From contig JAKSZP010004182.1 in the NCBI GenBank assembly GCA_022478985.1, forward strand, positions 1-64,000: 64,000 nt of DNA, written 5' to 3'. A program made the translations under genes and the position numbers. How positions within the stretch are numbered: position 1 is the stretch's first letter; each line of letters opens with the position of its first letter. The notes under the pieces were generated by a model, which did not search any database, was not told where the DNA came from, and saw nothing but the letters and a program-made list of their open reading frames with translations. Positions 22,125 to 33,719 of the stretch are shown here, piece by piece. Source of the stretch: Massospora cicadina (Eukaryota > Entomophthoromycota > Entomophthoromycetes > Entomophthorales > Entomophthoraceae).

Positions 22125-23650
22125 TCACCTCTTGGGGGAGGGAGAATGGAGTGCGGTAGGAATGAACAGCCCATCAAAACCAATATGAGATTGGATGCTA
22201 GTGAGGACTAGACCTACATGAAACCACGTTCTTTGAGCAGATGCAGAGCCCTGCGAGAAAGTGACTAGGGGAAGGGAAATTGAGATGTCAGATGAAGCCA
22301 ATCGCAAAACCCCAGAGTGGGGAGGAAAGCAACAGTATAAGAAGAGGCAATTGGCGAATAACCCTGAGTAATCCTGATATGGTACTGGAGACAGAAGATT
22401 AGTCCTGAGTGCCTGACGATGAGCTTCATCAAGGACACTGGACATGTGAGCTGGCAACAAAGAAGGATGCTTGATGGGGGTTGCTGAATTGTTCCCACTA
22501 TCAATGCCATCAGTGGAAGATAATGATGGGAAGCACTCGAGAAGAGATAGTCATGCAGGGAGTGGATTGCATACTACAAGTGATGACTATGGGCTTCTCA
22601 GAAGCTAAAGCTGAATGAACTGTGGAACCCAGGTGAGGCTGGAAACTTTGTAGATCAACTTTAAAGAACTTGGCTAGCAAAGTGAAGAGCATAAGTGGTG
22701 GTGTCCCAATCCAGAATGTTATCAAGATCAGAGGGTTTCAGCACTAGAGTCAAAGCCTCAGTGACTTGGGCCTGAAGTTCAGCATAGGGGAGCTCAAAGT
22801 GAATAATGTTACTGACTGTGAGCTTGGAGACCAGAACAGCGGGTTTTTAATATTGACCAAGTTGGAAGAGGAACTCATGGAGCAGGTCTGACCTGGCAAG
22901 AAATGAACGATCAAGAGAAACTGGCATAATCTCTGGAGCATCTATGATGATGGTCAGAGCATCAGCAAAAGGAGCCAAATCCAGGGGAGTTTTGAAATCC
23001 AACTCTGGAATTGATGGCAGAGGAAGAATTAGCTGAGAGTTGTTAAAAACTATAGCCAGCCTGGTTCTGGAGATATTGGTTACCATTTCTGGTAATTTGA
23101 TGGAAGGACTAGCCGCTGGCGCCAGACTAGGAATATGAATCCTGGAAGGACCATAAAAGAGGTTCCTCTGAGAATCCCAACTCATCTGCTGGAAGAGACG
23201 GAGGTCTGGATCAGACAAACTATTCAGAAGCTGTTGGTATCATGACTCAGAATTTGACATATGAGCTGGATGAGAGGGGGATGTTGGACTTATTTGGAAG
23301 TTGACATTATGCACTCTACAATCCATTAAGCTCCTATTTCGGAGAAATTAATAACAAAATTAATGGGATAATATCTCCAAGGGAAGAATTAGGAATGACT
23401 TGAGCCAGAAGGTTATAAGAAATAACCAGGGTGAATAGAAATAAGCATTCTTAATTGAGCCATGAAATGAACATTGTTGGCAAGAGTCTCCTATCTAGGA
23501 TGAGGAGAAAATCAGGAAATCAAGGACGCTGGACCAAGAATCCTGAATATGACAGTGGGTCATATACACTGACAGGGGGAAAACTGGATTCCAGGACTAA
23601 TATTGTCATGAGTAAATCAATCATCCTGGCACGACAGTAGATCGTGGGGA
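22125..23650 (-). pseudogene. Antisense reading frames between pol and the 3' LTR of element A
   Basis: On the strand opposite to gag-pol, 23218-22847 is open for 123 codons (SRIHIPSLAPAASP, LDFKTPLDLAPFADAL, RSDLLHEFLFQLGQY). After a single TAA it continues in frame for about 60 codons (VLVSKLTVSNIIHFELPYAE) to a stop near 22660. Upstream pieces (YNLLAQVIPNSSLGDIIPLI near 23400; 23792-23520) and a downstream piece (22460-22125, MLPAHMSSVLDEAHRQALRT) are coherent in other frames. I recognise no family. The composition looks protein-like (amphipathic, few repeats). Antisense ORFs between pol and the 3' LTR are known in the plant Tat/Ogre lineage. Whether this is the same phenomenon or a captured host sequence is open. 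Confidence 0.45.
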
Positions 23651-23821
23651 CCACACTCTGAGAAGGTGGTAGAGAGGAGGAAGAGGAAGAACGCCATATG
23701 CCAAGGTTGTCCTGAGCAGCGTTGAGTATTGATAAGTGTGCTCCACTTGAACAATGAAGTATTTGACCAAGTGTCCAAAGTGGTGTTCTCATTCCCCAGT
23801 CCTTTTCTTGCTGGAAATCTA

Positions 23822-23837
23822 GGCAAGAGGGGGAATG
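23822..23837 (+). other. Polypurine tract of element A
   Basis: GGCAAGAGGGGGAATG lies immediately before the 3' LTR. Confidence 0.7.
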
Positions 23838-24988
23838 TGTTGGGATTTTTGCCCATATTCCCAGCCTGCTAGAACACCTGGTATTGCTAGGGGAAATATC
23901 CTAAGGCAGAAGTGAATTGGAAATCAGTTGGACTGAGTTTCAGAGTAACCACATTTGGGGGATTTAGGGATATTTACCTGGTTGTATCTGTAAGGGATTG
24001 ATCTGGACAAATACTTAAGATCTCATCGGGTGGAGTTACTGACGAAATAGGGGCATTTGTTAGTGATTAACTATCAGGTGTACCAATTAGATTGGTCATG
24101 GTTATCACCAACTGATTAGGAATGAATAGCAAGTTGCGAGGTGAATGATGCCACCTGCAACTAGCGAATTGATCATTTGGTGAGTGACCTGCCATAATGG
24201 GTAATAAGTCCCATTACCTAAGCAGGTCACTAGCCAATTATGGTTGGTTCGCCTGGATTGAGAGGAAAACGTTAGGGACATGTTTTCTGACTCTTTCCAT
24301 TTGAGGTCTCAAGGATGTCCAAAAACGGAATCCTAGCCAGGATAGGGAAGACCATCGCTGCTGAGACGAGGATGGGTGATTCAATGGCAATAGCTGCTGT
24401 TTCATTGAAGAGGTGTTAACTGAGGGTTAAACAGCTGAATTCCCCACTATATATATTCCCTAGGGTACTATAATAAAAAAAACAGCATTTAGTAAAAAGA
24501 GAAGATAATAAGAGTTAGTTAGTTTTTTGTTATCCATTTGGTATATAGCTAACCTATCATCAGCTTCCATTGTGGTGTTATGTCTCAAGGATATTATTGC
24601 TGTGGGCAATAATTGGAAGACTCTCAGAGAGAAGAGTAAAATCTGAGCAGGAATCTAGAGAAGAAGGAGTCATAATCAGGGATAGTTGCTGAGTGTGTGT
24701 TGGGTCAAAGAGATTGTCACTGGGGTATCTCAGTGAAGATTGGGTGGACAAGAGGAAAGGAACGAATCCCTACAGGTATGACATCACAAGTATTAATTGG
24801 GAATACTGACTGAGCGTTGGGCTGAAATATAATTCATACTCAACTATGGATAATAGTCTCCATACTATTATTGATTAATAATTCATTCTACTATACAACA
24901 TGACGAAGTGCACAAGGAAACTGAACCTGTGCAGTAAAAAAGTTACTAGGTTGCTTGCCAATAACAATCACCAGAGTAAATTTTTACA
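23838..24988 (+). repeat. 3' LTR of element A
   Basis: 1151 bp, partner of 9929-11081, with the same TG and ACA ends. Confidence 0.85.
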
Positions 24989-26260
24989 CCCCGTTGAAAT
25001 GACTATAATAGTTGGGTTTGCTACTAATAATATTAAAGACTGATCCAATAGTTCATTGATTTTACGTTCTTCTGTGTAGTTGGCTCTTAAAACCCAAACT
25101 CCTCAATGCCACCAATGATATGAACTAATTCAATGTTGCTGTAGCAATAATGTTTTCTTTACTTATGGTTTAACTCTTCCTAATAAAAACAGGGTGCTTG
25201 ACAATTTTTCCAAAAAGGACTTTTAGTCTCCGTGGTATGTTGAATTGTAAAATCAGGCATTAATTGAGATTAATCTCTGAACCTTTGGAGCCATATCTCA
25301 AATATAGTCTGTTCTGGTATCGAAATAATGAGTTCCAGAATACCTTTCTGTCCTCCAGGCATTATGTCCATCCTTTGCTGGTATACAATCGCAACCAGGC
25401 TCTTCTTCTAATGCCAGTGGTAGCTCTTTGTTCCATTCATCTTATGTGTATAACTAAATGGATAGATAGAACGCTTAGTTCTGACCAGACATACTCGCTT
25501 CTTCTTCTCCTTCTTCTCCTCATCTTGAAACATAAGTGACATTTGGCATTTATGTATATTGAATTCAGGTTAAAGTTGATAATTATCAAAAATCAACTAA
25601 GAAATTTGCTCCTATGAGGAAAATGTAGCAGTTGCTAGTATGTACCACAGCTATAACATTTAAGACAATGTTACAAATTGCAAGGGCAATTTAGAATAAG
25701 CTTTTAGTGTTTTAGTTAATTTAACCTAGGAGCTGAACTTAGCCTGGTAATTATTAACCGGTGAAACTTTCAATATCTTCATGATTTTGAAAGACATGAT
25801 GTTGATTGGAGCGCCAATATCCAGTACTACTAATAGTTTGACTTTGTGTATGTGACTTCCACTTCTATAATACTCTTGCTAATAGTCATGTCCATGGTGA
25901 AAAACACTGAATGTCTGATTAAATCTTGTCTCTCATCATGACGGCAAAACTTCTGCAAGCCTCAGGTGGTTGCAATCTTTAATTGATATCTTCTTGAATG
26001 TAGTTTTACTAGATCCTTGCCATCTAATACTGTCTATGATATGAGTGAGCTTGATAGCCTAAGCCGAGTAATACTACTATGTGGGCTCAAATTCACTTGG
26101 TTAGGTCTGAGGTAGGCGACACACCCACTTCACTTGGTGCTCTTGATGACAATGTATCCTGACTCAACTTGTGAACCACATTAATTATCAAAATCATTTT
26201 AGTGTGGTGTGTGACCCACTTGACTGATCCCACAACCTCCTCTTTAGGACCTCCCTTTTC
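24989..26260 (-). pseudogene. Element Z protease region
   Basis: On the minus strand LDIGAPINIMSFKIMK is readable at about 25845-25790. It is a retropepsin active-site block of the same type as D (DMGAP) and A (DSGVP), with the aspartate kept. Around it the frames are broken. The part from 25700 down to 24989 should be the end of protease and the linker to RT, but only short fragments can be read. It stops at 24989 where element A was inserted and continues at 9928. Confidence 0.6.
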
Positions 26261-26269
26261 TCCTTCCTG

Positions 26270-26856
26270 TATTTTGGAACAATTTCTCCCTTAAATTCCC
26301 TTGTTGCTGGCAGTTGTTACACTTGAACTTTTCGGAATTCAGGAAAGTATATATGAGTGGTTGATAAACTTTCTTTTGGCTTATTCTCATGGCTCTGAGC
26401 AACGTAAACATCCTTTTTGTTGAGTCAGCGTTGCTAATGGTTCTAATGTTTTAACTCCATCTTATAAGTGGCTTTGACATCAATCAAGGCTATAAAATGA
26501 CCTTCAGAGAACCATTGGGCTTCAGGTTAAGGTTATATTCATCACAAGTTGTGGGTGTGATTCTGGAAAACTAAGCAAGGTCTTTGTTGTTTTTAGATCC
26601 AAGGCTCCAGTTGTTAAAGATGTCTGGCCTAATGAAAATAACAGTTTTTGTAGTCCACTACTAAATTAGTCTTCCCCATTTTTCATAGTGATGAATTCTT
26701 ATTTCATGTTTAACATCCTCTGCACTTCCAAACTTAGCGAAAATATCTCCTTGATTTCTTTCTAAGAGTGGTGGGTTCAAAGTATGGCTCTAAGAACCTA
26801 CTGTGCTTTTCTGCTCATGCATCCCTAAACATGGCGAGTTTTCTGTTTGTCTCTGG
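26270..26856 (-). pseudogene. Element Z gag, 3' part, with degraded zinc knuckle
   Basis: On the minus strand about 26330-26290 reads KFKCNNCQQQGNLREK. It has the CxxC half of a CCHC knuckle in the right place upstream of protease, but the histidine position is N and the last cysteine is lost. The rest, up to 26856, is shifted and stop-rich. At 26856 it is cut by element D and continues at 34202. Confidence 0.5.
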
Positions 26857-27333
26857 TGCTGATTCTCAGCGTATAGGCTTGATTCCGCTGAGTCAGTTTG
26901 CACAGGGTATTAGCCACTGAGCAACCAAATTGGATGATATGAAGATCGCTGACTTTAATAAAACTTGATAAACTATATATGGAGCTATCACCCCTTATTT
27001 CACCCTTTATTATTCAATATGAATTGCAGACTTATCTGCAACCACCTAATCACTGGAAAAGACCCCCTCTTCAATCCTTCGTGTGACTCTTTATATCTTG
27101 GTTTCCCAAGCTGGATGCATCCTTAGCTTGGTAGTCTTCTATTCGTCTTTTCGTTTCTAAAAGTTCTTGTTTATATTGAATCTCAGCGTAATTCCCTTCA
27201 ATCTGCCGAATGGCCATCATTTTGATTGATTATAATTTGTATTCCTTTTCCATAAATCTCAAGACTTGTCTCAAACTCTCTCCAATATGCTGGTATAGGT
27301 AGTGTATTGTCCAGTCATATCAATTTCCCAACA
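26857..27333 (-). repeat. 3' LTR of element D
   Basis: 477 bp, the same length as the 5' copy. On the minus strand it starts TGTTGGGAAATTG. The first 30 bases resemble the LTR start of B (ATATGACTGGACAATA shared), the rest less so. Confidence 0.9.
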
Positions 27334-27346
27334 TTACCCCCCTTTT
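27334..27346 (-). other. Polypurine tract of element D
   Basis: On the minus strand AAAAGGGGGGTAA abuts the 3' LTR. Confidence 0.8.
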
Positions 27347-27359
27347 GACTGGATGATAG

Positions 27360-28400
27360 GCTCTTACTGTTTATATGCTCAGAGGAACTTCATGTGAACT
27401 TAGGTGATAATCTGACCCCTCGCAGGTTCCTTGATAGTGTAGACATTCATGTCAGTCTTCTTTATTATCTCAAATGGCCTGGCCCAGACGTTGGAGAGCT
27501 TGTTTTTTTCGCCCAAACTTGTGCTGGTCATGGAATAAAACATGGTCCCCTACAGCGAACAGCAGAAGTCTGCTCCATCTCTTATGATCAGCTGCCTGAT
27601 TGCAAATCTTCTTGGCCAACCTGGTTGAGTAGGCTTCAATTTGCAGCTTGATCAATGTATCTGTAAGAGTCTTAAAATATCGCTGAGGGCCCACGCCACT
27701 AGTGTCCTCTACACACAAATAAAGCAAGGTGGGCAGAGCTGGATGTCGACCATACAGCAGTTGGAACGGGCTCTTACCAGTGGACAAATGATTGCTGATA
27801 TTATACACAAACACAGCTGTAGGCAGAAGGGAATTTCATTCCGAGGGTTGATCCTTTACCAATTTATGGAATATGTTCACTAGGGTTCCGTTGACCCGCT
27901 CCACCATTCCATTTTAATTCTGGATGATAGGGGGTGGTCAAAACCCTGAGAATCGCCATCAACTCTTCAACTTTTGTAGGATTTGTGAAGTGAAATTGGT
28001 TCCATTGTCCATTAGAATGAACTGCGGGCAGCCGTGTTGCTGTATAACACACTCCATAATAAACTTGGCAGTGGTGACCGCGCCTAAGTCATTAATGGCC
28101 CTGGCCTCCACCCATCAGGTCAAATGATTGATGGCAACAATTATATAATTGGATCAATTGGCGCTAGTTGGCAGAGGTCCCACTACATCAATGAAATTGG
28201 TGTGCCAGGTGAACTGGGGTTTAACAAGCTGGTATGTGGTCTTCTTGTGGAAAGGCTTTTCCACTTGACACTGATGGCAACAACTAACCGTTTCCAATAT
28301 GTCATAATGCATGCTCTCCCAGTTTATTGGGGTCACAAAAACTCCAGCGTTTTCCACAATCCTCCATGACCTACAGCCCGATGAGCATCCATAATAATTG
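27360..28400 (-). pseudogene. Element D integrase
   Basis: 28357-28154 (minus) reads MENAGVFVTPINWESMHY, then CCHQCQVEKPF (the CxxC of the zinc finger) and TNFIDVVGPLPTSAN (first catalytic D). 28060-27990 gives the DNGTNF block (second D), and the glutamate region is readable after a frameshift near 27900. 27814-27470 is open for 114 codons: VYNISNHLSTGKSPFQLLYG then RHPALPTLLYLCVED and the basic C-terminal part. The end (VYTIKEP, HMKFL) reaches almost to the polypurine tract, so unlike A there is no extra 3' region. Confidence 0.8.
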
Positions 28401-28990
28401 TGGGTCTAGCTGAAGGTTTAGGGAAACTCAGCGTTGAGTCTCTGATCCACTTATAGAGTTCTTCCTCACATAGGAAAGTATCCTCCATGAGTCCGTCTAA
28501 TACCTTGATCACTTGCATTGGCTCATCCTGGTATTTGTTCACCACCATCTTCTCATAAATTATCTTGGCTAAATCCACTGTGATAGTAACCGTTGGCAGC
28601 TGAGAAAGACAATCCGCACTTTGATGTTTTGCTCCAAGATGGTGTATAATCTTGAAATCATATGCCTGGAGCTTCAGAGCCCAACGTGTGAGCCGTCCTT
28701 CTGGTTCACACAGATTCTTTAGCCAGCGCAAGGAAGCGTGATCTGTCACTACTTGGAATCTTATCCCATGTAGATATACCTGAAACTATTTGTAAGTGTA
28801 GATCACCGCTAAACACTTCCTCTCAGTCACAGTGTAGTTTTGTTTGTGACAGTTCAAGATTTGACTACAGAGTGTGACTGAATACTCCACGTCATCATCA
28901 TACTTCTGGGATAATACTGCCCCTATAGCAGAGAGGGATGCATCTATCTGCACTATGAACTGTTTGTCAAAGTTGGGATATTGCAAAATG
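28333..28990 (-). pseudogene. Element D RNase H
   Basis: 28986-28786 (minus) reads FIVQIDASLSAIGAVLSQKY and TERKCLAVIYTYK. After a shift, 28749-28333 continues TDHASLRWLKNLCEPEGRLT, RWALKLQAYDFKIIHHLGAK and HQSADCLSQLP, followed by the tether to integrase. The aspartates of the active site are present. One frameshift near 28780 splits it. Confidence 0.8.
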
Positions 28991-29079
28991 GGGGCGCTTG
29001 CTAATGCATTTCACAACATGTTGAAAGCGTTCTGGCTTTGTTCCATCCAATTGAAATAAGCATTTTTCTTTAACAACTC

Positions 29080-29870
29080 AAAAAGTGGGGCCCTTTGCAG
29101 CTGAAATTGGGAATGGACCATTGGTAGTACCCAACCATCCCCAAAAACACTTGAATATCCCGCTTATTACCTGGGCAAGTCATCTTTCTTATTGCTTTCA
29201 CCTAGCTGGCTGCAGTTTAAGCCCATTTAAATCCACAACGAACCTGAGGTATTCTAATTATTCTTTAAAGAAATGACACTTCCAAGGCTTAATCTTGATA
29301 TTAGTGGCAACGAGCCACTGAAACACTTGTTCCAAGTATGCAAGGTGCTTTGTAAACGTCCGCAAGAACACATTATTGTCGTTGAGGTAAACTAAGACGT
29401 AGGACAGCTTTAAATCACCTAAAATCGTACCCATGGAATTCTGGAATGTAACTGGGGCGTTGCACAACTCTTGTAGCATGTGAGTTGGCTGGAATAACCC
29501 TCTTAAAGTGATGATTATGCATTTCTTCCATTCCATTGATGGCAATTCGACCTGCCAGTACCACAAGATCAGATCCATGGTTGAAAAATAATTCTCCCCA
29601 CCCAATTGGTCTAATGCATCATCTATCCGTGGAAGAGGGTAGGAATCCTTCTTCATTATGTTATTGAGTTTGCGATAGCCAATAGCCACTCAATTCAAGC
29701 CATCTTTTTTCTTTACAATGAGCACAGGTGATGCCCACGGACTATATGATGGCTCTAGCATCCCTTGCATGATAAGTTTATCCACCTCATCGGAAACAAC
29801 CTCTTCCACCACTTTTGATTGTCTAATAGGTTGTGCTCTAATGAGAGGGTGATCCACTGAATCTATCTAA
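29080..29870 (-). pseudogene. Element D reverse transcriptase
   Basis: 29689-29258 (minus) is open for 143 codons: YRKLNNIMKKDSYPLPRIDD, FSTMDLILWYWQVELPS, HMLQELCNAPVTFQNSMG and SYVLVYLNDNNVFLRTF. The catalytic YxDD reads YLND, so the first of the two aspartates is replaced by N. Upstream, SPWASPVLIVKKKDG is readable near 29730. Downstream the frame shifts at the KCHFFKE block. Order and spacing match A and B. Confidence 0.8.
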
Positions 29871-31060
29871 TGTACCACCCCTTGAGCGCACCCCAAATCA
29901 TCATCATCATGCGCGAAAATATCTTGATATTTTTCAAATAATGCCATAGCCTTATCTAGCTGTTCTGCTAATAATCCTGTAAGTGCTTCCCATTGAACCA
30001 TGGTCAATATGCTGAATGATGAGCCTGCCAGTAGTCTGAGATCCTCCAATGAGCTGAAATCATAATATGGAGAAATTCCTCTATAGGAACTAAGTGTAGG
30101 TAAGCCACCAATTGGTGCTGCTGGATCTTTATTATCTCCTTCTGTAAGTTTGCTAGCAGCACTTTCACCTCCCCATTCTCAGGTAGCAGAAACCCTGGAG
30201 ACACATGTAGTTTAAGCTAAGAGTGCTGGTGAGGCGCCATAATTCCTCCATAAAGCCCTTTTGGACATCAATTTCAAGCTCAGTCCCTAATATGCACTGG
30301 TGTCCAGATGGTAGGCTCAAAGTGCTTACTGCCAGAAGCGAGATCTCTTTGTACTCATAAATCTGGTTGGGGAGGGCCCTGGTCTGCCGCTTCAGTCATT
30401 AATAATGAACAGGATTCACTCCATCGCTGTATGCTAGATTGATTTGACTAGAGCAGAATGGATCCATTGGGATTCCACAAGAGGTAAAATATATGGGAAT
30501 CTGTTTGCCTAAAATAGTAAGAGTTTCCCCTACCATATTTATCACAACATTAAATTTTCTCATAAATGCCGTGCCAATTAACATGTCATAGTTGTTATTT
30601 GGAAAAACCACCGCCGGAGCGGAAGCCTAGACTGACCCAAATTGTAAAGACAACGCGCTATATGCTCCTTCAGACACAGTGCTATGCATCCTCGTGGACC
30701 TATATACTAATGGTCCACATCCGGTTTCAACAGAAGTTTAGCCACCAACTGGGTAGAGAGTATGTTCACAGGGGCTCCCATGTCTATGATAGCGCAGATT
30801 TTTGTGTTTTGAATGAAAATGTCGCAGTAAGTGCATTCTGAGTAAGAAGAATCATCAGTGTTTATTACATGTACGTCCAAAGGCTTTTTATTACTCAAAA
30901 AGGAGGAAATGCCCTTTCCAACCTGAGGATACTCCCTAGTGATTTCCTCCACCAGAATAACTACGTTAACCCCTACTAAAGGGGTGACGTCTGTTGAGGG
31001 ATCCGCGTTACTGGTGCTGGTCTGTTCCAGGATCTGCCACAAATATGGATTCTGCATGTC
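29867..31060 (-). pseudogene. Element D protease and PR-RT linker
   Basis: 31057-30707 (minus) is open and ends TKICAIIDMGAPVNILSTQL, a retropepsin active site with its aspartate intact, followed by VAKLLLKPDVDH. 30611-30399 gives YDMLIGTAFMRKFNVVINMV (ILGxxF region). 30204-30004 and 30049-29867 carry the linker (NGEVKVLLANLQKEI, then EKYQDIFAHDDDDLGCAQGV). Three frame changes separate these pieces. It aligns with the same pieces in A and B. Confidence 0.75.
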
Positions 31061-31259
31061 CTAGTGGAACTCGGGGCTTAGGGGTGAATTTTTACTTTCA
31101 GAAATGGAAGCAGAGGTATCCAATGGAAGCTGTTGGTATAATAAATCATCCAATTGAGGTCCAAATCCTACCTGAAAAGACATTTGGGAATCATTAGGGA
31201 CAAGTGAATGAGACTTAGTGGAGGTAGAGCTTCCCATCTCTACTCCACTTGAGTTTTTA

Positions 31260-32950
31260 CCTGCCTAAATTTCTCAGTTGGCATTGCATACACTTGTGGT
31301 TTGCTAGGGCAATTAACTGCATAATGCCCTCTTCATCTGCACTGGAAGCAAGTATTCATAAAAGGTTCACATATATAGCTTGTGGCGGAAGGACCAGATC
31401 AGAAGTTGATGGTATGGTTCCAGGGTCATGGACAAACTGGCGAAATGTACATAGGCTGAAAGGGGTCCGCTGACTCATTTGAGGGAAAAATATGTTCCAG
31501 TGGCTGATAACCCAGTCGTTGCAGCCCATATACTGAAGAGTTTGGAGTGGAGACAGCAGAGGTTTTTCAGGCTACATTGGGGGCGCTGATCATGGTGGAG
31601 AGTCGTCATAAGGTGTTCATGATTCGGATAAGTCCAGCATCTTCATCTAAAACATGATACATAGCATTATATAGTTCCTGATATGGTTTGATGGCCACCG
31701 TCATTGCTATACTGACATCCTCAGTGGATGAAATGCTAGCTCCAAGTAGTACATGTGCTTCTGCTGAGAAACATTCAGTGAATTCTAACAGGGTATTTCT
31801 CCAGTGAAACTGTATAGTCATAAAGTCAGCTTTCCGTTGGGCCATCTTGGTAGCACCCCCAAACATCCAGAGAACAAACACTTTAACTTCTTCGTAGGAT
31901 ACTAAGCTATTTGGAAGATAGCAGGTAACTTGATCAGCGCTTTTCACATCTAGAGCGGACAGCAACAGTTTCGCTTTCCATCAATCAGAAACCCCAACCA
32001 CAGCAAATTCAAAATGCTTAAAGTAACCATGTAGATTCCCATCATGACTGAAAGAAGGTAATTTTACAATGAGAACAACTTTGCCTTGCTTCAGGTTCCT
32101 GCTGCAAGGAGCAGGATAATTGGTTCTGGAGTGACTATGGGAACCACCCCTTTGTGTACTATCATACAGCTGGCTGGATGGACTCAAATTTGTCAGAAAG
32201 GAATTAGAAGAAGTAGCGTCACACGGGGAATCCATTGTAACACTTGAGGGATATTTGTTTGCTGATCCATAGCATTCTTCCCCCAGATCACCACTAACTG
32301 CACCACTTCCCCTGGCTCTGACATGCTCCTCGAAATGCTCATTAATCAACTGCTCTGCTTTAAACAAACAGCATCTACACCATTCAACCTGGAATTCCTG
32401 TTTCAATGTTTCATACTGATGTTACAACTCCTAATGGAATTCCTGCTCAGCGTTCGGTTTCTGCTTCACAGCTTGTAGTTGCAAAAAGACATCTTTAATT
32501 ATATTTTGCATGTGTGCGTGCTTTCATCTAGAATTATCCACTTGTTGATTAGCATCGGTTTTTTTGGTTAAGGAGGGAGGCTTGTTATCATACCAATTCC
32601 TTGCTGGCCCACAAAGGGTATCAAGGCGCCCTTGCATGTCCACATACTCTCTTGTCTCACTGATTGGAATAGGGAAGGCTCGAAGGCGCTCAGCCTGGCT
32701 TTCAACTTCCAGTTGTGTAACCTGACAGATTAGCTGGAGATATTCAGGAGACGTTGACCAAAGGATAAGTGCGTTATCTGTCATTCTCTGGTTACTCCAT
32801 TTGATACAAAGTTGGGTTAATTCAGCTGATAAGGAGCTGACTTGATCTGCCACTTGCCGTTCCATCAGTGTCATTTTTTCCCTAAGCTGAGCAATCATGC
32901 CTTGAGAGCTTCCACCCATTTGGATAGATTCATCATAAAGCACTCAGTAT
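31260..32950 (-). pseudogene. Element D gag with coiled coil and zinc knuckle
   Basis: 32943-32524 (minus, 139 codons) is a heptad-rich segment (MIAQLREKMTLMERQVADQV, then SLSAELTQL) that should form a coiled coil. 32406-31981 and 31965-31606 give the capsid part, with ADQVTCYLPNSLVSYEEVK and VLWMFGGATKMAQRKADF shared with B. Near 31350-31308 a CCHC knuckle, CFQCR*RGHYAVNC, is readable with one stop inside it. Together these show the usual Gag layout: N-terminal coil, capsid, nucleocapsid. Frameshifts lie between the three parts. Confidence 0.7.
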
Positions 32951-33169
32951 TGTTCCTAACGTTGTTACGTAATGAATCCACTCCGCCAACAGGCCATGCT
33001 GATCCAACAGTTCTCCTATTACCCAAGGTAATTTTAAATTTAACTGTGGTACCAGAATGTCCAATCAACGGCGGATGTTCCCAACATGATGGTCCATCTG
33101 TACCAGCGCCCCTTGCACCCCTGAAAACAAATGATTGAGGCAGTCAAGCAGGAGGCAAGTAAAGTTTTG

Positions 33170-33640
33170 CTGTGCTCAAGTGAACCATAATACATCTCCA
33201 ATTTCTATATTGTGGCGAGCCAGCACATGCAGTAGCTGGCAAATTGACGGTTGCACATAAGCAACTAGATACTCCTTGACTCTGTGGTACCAAGGTGGTG
33301 AGCCAACCCCATTGTAGTCGCATCCAGATAAGACATATACAGGGCGTAGCAATTTTCTTGGTATCATTGGTTATAAAACAAACTCAGGGCATATTACCCA
33401 GCCTCATTTTCATATAGTTGATATCCATGCAACAGCCACTCCGTAATATCTCGAAGCTGATGAGGAGTCACATTCATGGAGTGTCCTTGTTGGTCAGTCG
33501 TCAACTCAGGGCAGTTTTCCAATTGCAGATTGATCATAACTTCATCATCCCCCAGTTCAGTTATAGTAAATAATACCAGTTTATTGTAAGGTGCCTCCCA
33601 TGCTTCTTCAGCATAATGCGCATGGAATCTGATCAAATTG
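33170..33640 (-). pseudogene. Element D leader reading frames upstream of gag
   Basis: Between the PBS and the coiled-coil gag, 33636-33394 (minus, 80 codons, including WEAPYNKLVLFTITELGDDE and TPHQLRDITEWLLHGYQLYE) and 33367-33176 (63 codons, including RPVYVLSGCDYNGVGSPPWY) lie in different frames. Both look protein-like. I do not recognise them. They may be the N-terminal domain of Gag or a separate small ORF. Element B lacks this section altogether. Confidence 0.4.
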
Positions 33641-33701
33641 TCAGAACAAATGAGGGCTCATCATTGTATCCTAGCATCAAAGAACTAAAGTTGATCAGTG
33701 G

Positions 33702-33718
33702 CCCTGTAGTGAGCACCA
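33702..33718 (-). other. Primer-binding site of element D
   Basis: On the minus strand TGGTGCTCACTACAGGG starts one base after the LTR, identical to B. Confidence 0.75.
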
Positions 33719-33719
33719 C

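Larger units (their letters stand above)
9929..24988 (+). mobile_element. Element A: Ty3/gypsy LTR retrotransposon, itself carrying element B
   Basis: LTRs at 9929-11081 and 23838-24988 align throughout and have TG...CA ends. A primer-binding site follows the first and a polypurine tract precedes the second. The order is gag (11127-12159), protease (12430-12760), PR-RT linker, RT (13440-14160) and RNase H (14260-14459, resuming at 20355), then integrase (20690-21460). Without element B it is about 9.2 kb. Unlike B and D it has about 2 kb between the end of pol (21769) and the 3' LTR, holding antisense reading frames. The outer flanks are CCCCC and CCCCG, compatible with an eroded 5-bp target duplication. 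It sits in Z. Confidence 0.85.

Noticed and set aside
30566..30841. Plus-strand frames of 80-100 codons across element D
   Set aside because: They are shadows of the minus-strand gag-pol frames, which carry recognisable motifs.
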